Origin: an uncultured Lachnospiraceae bacterium
Lineage (GTDB): Bacteria; Bacillota_A; Clostridia; Lachnospirales; Lachnospiraceae
Reading direction: 5' to 3'
Assembly: GCA_946614075.1 (NCBI GenBank)
Contig: CAMOGO010000047.1
Location: 1-7,694 of the forward strand
DNA: 7,694 bases
Within the stretch, counting starts at the first letter, position 1; each line of letters starts with the position of its first letter. Below the pieces are notes generated by a model, which saw only the letters and a list, made by a program, of their open reading frames with translations, had not been told where the DNA came from and ran no database searches. A program made the translations under genes and the position numbers. Positions 5,660 to 7,694 of this stretch are shown piece by piece.

Positions 5660-6505
5660 ATGAAGAAGATTGTCATTATCGGAGCAGGTGGAAAAATGGG
5701 ATATCGCTGCACCAAGCATGTCCTGGAGGACGGCACCTATGAGCCTTATTTCTGCGAAGTCAGCGAGGCCGGTATCGCCCGCCTGAAAGAGCTGGGAGCA
5801 GAGGTTTCCAAGCAGGAAGATGTCGTGCCGCAGGCAGACTACGTACTCCTTGCGATCCCGGATATCCTGATCGGAAAGCTGTCTCCGGCCATCATCGAGC
5901 TGATGAAGCCGGGCGCCATGGTCATCGGACTCGACCCCGCCGCAGCCTATGCAGAGGTCATGCCGATCCGGGATGACATCGGATATTTTGTTACCCACCC
6001 GCATCACCCGCACCTCTTCCACAATCAGCTGGACGAGGCGGCTCTGAACGATTATTTCGGCGGCGTGGCAACCCAGGATATTTCCTGCGCCTTGTACCAC
6101 GGCGATGAGCATTTCTACGAGGAAGGCGAGAGGATCGCCCGCATGATCTACGCACCGGTCGGCAAATCCTTCCGTCTGACGATCAAGCAGATGGGCTTCT
6201 GCGAGCCGGGCCTCGTCGAGTCGATCGGCGCCCCGCTGATCCAGGGCATGAAGAACGCCTATGACCGCTGGATCGAGGTATCGGACGTACCGCCGGAAGC
6301 TATGATGTCCTTCTTCATGGGACATCTGCGTGTCCAGTTCGCCATCATTTTCGGCCTGATCGACGCCCGCTTCTCCGACGGCGCGATCAAAGCTCTGGAC
6401 GACGCCATGAAGCTGATCTACAAGGACAACTGGCTCGACGTCATGGTCAATGAAGAGTTCGTCTCCGAAAGCATCGCGAAGATCACGGATTCGATCCGGA
6501 AGTAA
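5660..6505 (+). CDS. NAD-binding oxidoreductase, phosphogluconate dehydrogenase C-terminal family (ApnO-like)
   Basis: A 281-residue cytoplasmic oxidoreductase. Residues 1-110 form a Rossmann domain with the dinucleotide loop GAGGKMG (8-14) and the strand-end stretch ADYVLLAIPD (59-68) seen in 6-phosphogluconate and 3-hydroxyisobutyrate dehydrogenase relatives. The C-terminal half is helical and begins with the histidine-rich segment THPHHPHLFHNQ (112-123), which resembles the HPxHPxxF motif I associate with the PGDH_C (semialdehyde-dehydrogenase-like C-terminal) family. IKQMGFCEPGLVE (175-187) resembles the family's EQMxxLEPxL stretch. From memory, D-apionate oxidoisomerase (ApnO) belongs to this family; it turns a branched sugar acid into a beta-keto acid. 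That would suit the beta-keto acid cleavage enzyme encoded next, but identity with ApnO cannot be claimed here. AAGGAG (5645-5650) lies 9 bases before the ATG. Many automated labels would read 'semialdehyde dehydrogenase' or 'phosphogluconate dehydrogenase'; neither is established. Confidence 0.8.
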   Translation: MKKIVIIGAGGKMGYRCTKHVLEDGTYEPYFCEVSEAGIARLKELGAEVSKQEDVVPQADYVLLAIPDILIGKLSPAIIELMKPGAMVIGLDPAAAYAEVMPIRDDIGYFVTHPHHPHLFHNQLDEAALNDYFGGVATQDISCALYHGDEHFYEEGERIARMIYAPVGKSFRLTIKQMGFCEPGLVESIGAPLIQGMKNAYDRWIEVSDVPPEAMMSFFMGHLRVQFAIIFGLIDARFSDGAIKALDDAMKLIYKDNWLDVMVNEEFVSESIAKITDSIRK

Positions 6506-6541
6506 AGAAATTTGCACGGAAAGAAGACTGGGGCTGATACA

Positions 6542-6610
6542 GGGCCGGGCCAGCTTGTCCGGATAAGGAACAAAAAACAGAGTTCGAAATGCGGATACGA
6601 AGCCCGGTCC
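6542..6610 (+). promoter_or_regulatory. Possible long-range stem in the leader of the BKACE gene
   Basis: GGGCCGGGC (6542-6550) can pair with GCCCGGTCC (6602-6610) as nine pairs with one G-U wobble, enclosing 51 bases. The gap between the oxidoreductase and BKACE genes (6506-6652) is otherwise gene-free. No T-run follows, so it would be a leader structure, not a terminator. The loop contains the repeated word CGGATA. No known riboswitch is recognisable. Confidence 0.28.
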
Positions 6611-6639
6611 TCAACCAGAACACGAGTCGAAAAATGAAT

Positions 6640-6645
6640 GAGGGA
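6640..6645 (+). promoter_or_regulatory. Ribosome binding site deciding the BKACE start
   Basis: GAGGGA at 6640-6645 lies 7 bases before the ATG at 6653. The in-frame ATG at 6638 overlaps this site and has no Shine-Dalgarno of its own, so 6653 is the better start. Confidence 0.6.
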
Positions 6646-6652
6646 TAAAGGC

Positions 6653-7507
6653 ATGGGAGATTTGTCGAAAAAAGTGATCATCGCCGTAGCGCCGGCTGCC
6701 CGGCACGTAGATGAAAGAGCCGCTTTGAAAGGGGAGCCGGAGAAGGTGGTTGCCAGCGTCATGACGCCGGAGGAAATCTCGGAGGATGTCATCGCCTGCG
6801 CCGCCAACGGCGCCACCTGGGTGCATATGCATGTGCGTGACAAGGACGGACATCTGACCAATGATGTCACGGAATTTTCCCGTACGATCCGCATGATCAA
6901 GGCCAGATGCAACGTCGTGATCGAGGGCTCGACCGGCGGCGTGGGTGAGCTGACCGCGGAGGAAAGATGTGCCCCGCTAAAGGACCCGGAAGTCGACGTC
7001 GCCTGCGTCAACATGGGCTCCGTAAACCTGGGGGAGGGTGTTTTTACGAACTCCCTCGAGGATATCCGCATGTGGTGCAGCATCATCAAGGACCACGGGC
7101 AGATCGGCATTTACCAGTGCTTTGAGCCTGGCATGATCCAGACCGTCAAGATGATGCAGGCAGAGGGTCTCATTACGGAGCCCAAGATTTACGGGATTCC
7201 GATGGGCTTCGCTGGATCACAGCCCGCCGAGACGACCAATCTGCAGCTTCTGGTAGACCATCTGCCGGAGGGAGCTGTCTGGTACTATCAGCAGCACGGC
7301 ATGGAGGATATGTCCATGATCGCGGCAGCGGTAGCCGCCGGTGCGAAGATTATCCGGGTAGGCTTTGAGGACAGCTATTATTACGCACCTGGCCAGATCG
7401 CGAAGACCAACGCGGAGCTCGTGGCTTACGCAGCGAAGGTGATCCGCATGATCGGGTACGAAGTCGCAACCTACGAAGAAACCCGCGAGATTGTAGGACT
7501 GGCCTAG
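6653..7507 (+). CDS. Beta-keto acid cleavage enzyme (BKACE, DUF849 family)
   Basis: A 284-residue cytoplasmic TIM-barrel enzyme of the 3-keto-5-aminohexanoate cleavage (Kce) family. Members condense acetyl-CoA with a beta-keto acid and release acetoacetate plus a new CoA thioester, using a zinc ion. The zinc ligands are visible as H58 and H60 in HMHVRD (58-63) and E239 in RVGFED (235-240); their spacing is close to that of H46, H48 and E230 in Kce. R235, four residues before the glutamate, matches the substrate-binding arginine position, and D240 follows it. EGSTGG (91-96) and CFEPG (156-160) are further family segments. The start at 6653 is chosen from its Shine-Dalgarno; a start at 6638 would add five residues. 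The family is broad, with specificities including 3-keto-5-aminohexanoate, beta-ketoadipate, dehydrocarnitine and beta-keto-glutarate-like acids. No lysine fermentation genes are near, so the Kce substrate is not assumed. The neighbouring oxidoreductase could supply the beta-keto acid. Confidence 0.92.
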   Translation: MGDLSKKVIIAVAPAARHVDERAALKGEPEKVVASVMTPEEISEDVIACAANGATWVHMHVRDKDGHLTNDVTEFSRTIRMIKARCNVVIEGSTGGVGELTAEERCAPLKDPEVDVACVNMGSVNLGEGVFTNSLEDIRMWCSIIKDHGQIGIYQCFEPGMIQTVKMMQAEGLITEPKIYGIPMGFAGSQPAETTNLQLLVDHLPEGAVWYYQQHGMEDMSMIAAAVAAGAKIIRVGFEDSYYYAPGQIAKTNAELVAYAAKVIRMIGYEVATYEETREIVGLA

Positions 7508-7516
7508 GGACACAGA

Positions 7517-7543
7517 AGGAACACGAGGAACACGAGGAACACG
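7517..7543. repeat. 9-bp tandem repeat downstream of the BKACE gene
   Basis: AGGAACACG occurs three times in a row at 7517-7525, 7526-7534 and 7535-7543, beginning 10 bases after the last stop codon. The related word GAACACGAG also occurs before the BKACE gene (about 6618-6626). No function is apparent. Confidence 0.85.
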
Positions 7544-7643
7544 TGGGACGCGAGTCTTATATCGCATGGAATCAATGGACAATCCTGAAAACAGGAGGGC
7601 ACATTGGTTTCTGGGAGTATCAATTCGGTACGGAACCGGAAAA

Positions 7644-7681
7644 GTCAATGAGAGAACGTGAAAGAACGAGATGACATTGAC
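7644..7681 (+). promoter_or_regulatory. Inverted repeat in the 3' intergenic region
   Basis: GTCAATG (7644-7650) and CATTGAC (7675-7681) are perfect reverse complements separated by 24 bases. No T-run follows within the window. The second arm lies just before an AGGAG at 7686-7690, so it might be part of the leader of a gene beyond the window. The rest of 7508-7694 holds the 9-bp repeat and no convincing gene. Confidence 0.3.
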
Positions 7682-7685
7682 ATTC

Positions 7686-7690
7686 AGGAG
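7686..7690 (+). promoter_or_regulatory. Probable ribosome binding site of a gene starting beyond the window
   Basis: AGGAG followed by TGAT ends the window. With the usual 5-9 base spacing, a start codon would fall just outside. This suggests the cluster continues on the same strand, although the start itself cannot be seen. Confidence 0.4.
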
Positions 7691-7694
7691 TGAT

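Noticed and set aside
5546..6517. Long minus-strand open frame of 323 codons opposite the oxidoreductase gene
   Set aside because: It lies antisense to a well-supported gene with clear family motifs; its translation shows no recognisable motif and its openness follows from the codon composition of the plus-strand gene.
7566..7661. Small open frame of 31 codons after the BKACE gene
   Set aside because: It has no clear ribosome binding site and no family resemblance I can name. An AGGAGGG at 7593-7599 lies inside it and could only serve a 15-codon frame from TTG 7604, which is too weak to call.

Overview
The window holds a single-direction (+ strand) gene cluster of seven genes that looks like a complete small-molecule uptake and breakdown unit for an organic acid or sugar acid. 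In order: a D-2-hydroxyacid dehydrogenase (226-1209), a three-gene TRAP transporter (binding lipoprotein 1421-2521, small membrane subunit 2792-3325, large membrane subunit 3322-4617), an HpcH/HpaI-type metal-dependent aldolase (4763-5545), a Rossmann oxidoreductase of the phosphogluconate-dehydrogenase-C-terminal family (5660-6505), and a beta-keto acid cleavage enzyme (BKACE, DUF849; 6653-7507). No regulator, kinase, RNA gene, CRISPR array or transposase is visible. The substrate cannot be read from the sequence.

The organism is most likely a Gram-positive anaerobe of the Clostridia, perhaps Lachnospiraceae. The clues are strong AGGAGG-like ribosome binding sites, a binding protein anchored as a lipoprotein with a long serine linker, moderately GC-rich coding regions (estimated by eye), and purine-rich intergenic DNA with many small repeats. 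This assignment is inference.

Layout: 1-225 is a non-coding leader rich in short dyads, ending in a GAAA-tetraloop hairpin before the first gene. The gaps at 1210-1420, 2522-2791, 4618-4762 and 7508-7694 each contain a different short tandem repeat (units of 40, 24, 23 and 9 bp). The gap between the binding protein and the small membrane subunit also has two perfect hairpins. The two membrane-subunit genes overlap by ATGA. The gap at 5546-5659 has a hairpin and a terminator-like element, and the gap at 6506-6652 has a possible long-range stem. A Shine-Dalgarno-like AGGAG sits in the last ten bases, so another gene probably starts just beyond the window.

How the genes may work together: the TRAP system imports a carboxylate using an ion gradient, one or both dehydrogenases oxidise or reduce the hydroxyl/keto position, the aldolase cleaves or forms a carbon-carbon bond next to a 2-keto acid (normally pyruvate), and the BKACE enzyme takes a beta-keto acid and acetyl-CoA to a new CoA thioester plus acetoacetate. 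This mix of two different C-C cleaving enzymes, two dehydrogenases and one TRAP importer is the most promising candidate here for an uncharacterised pathway.
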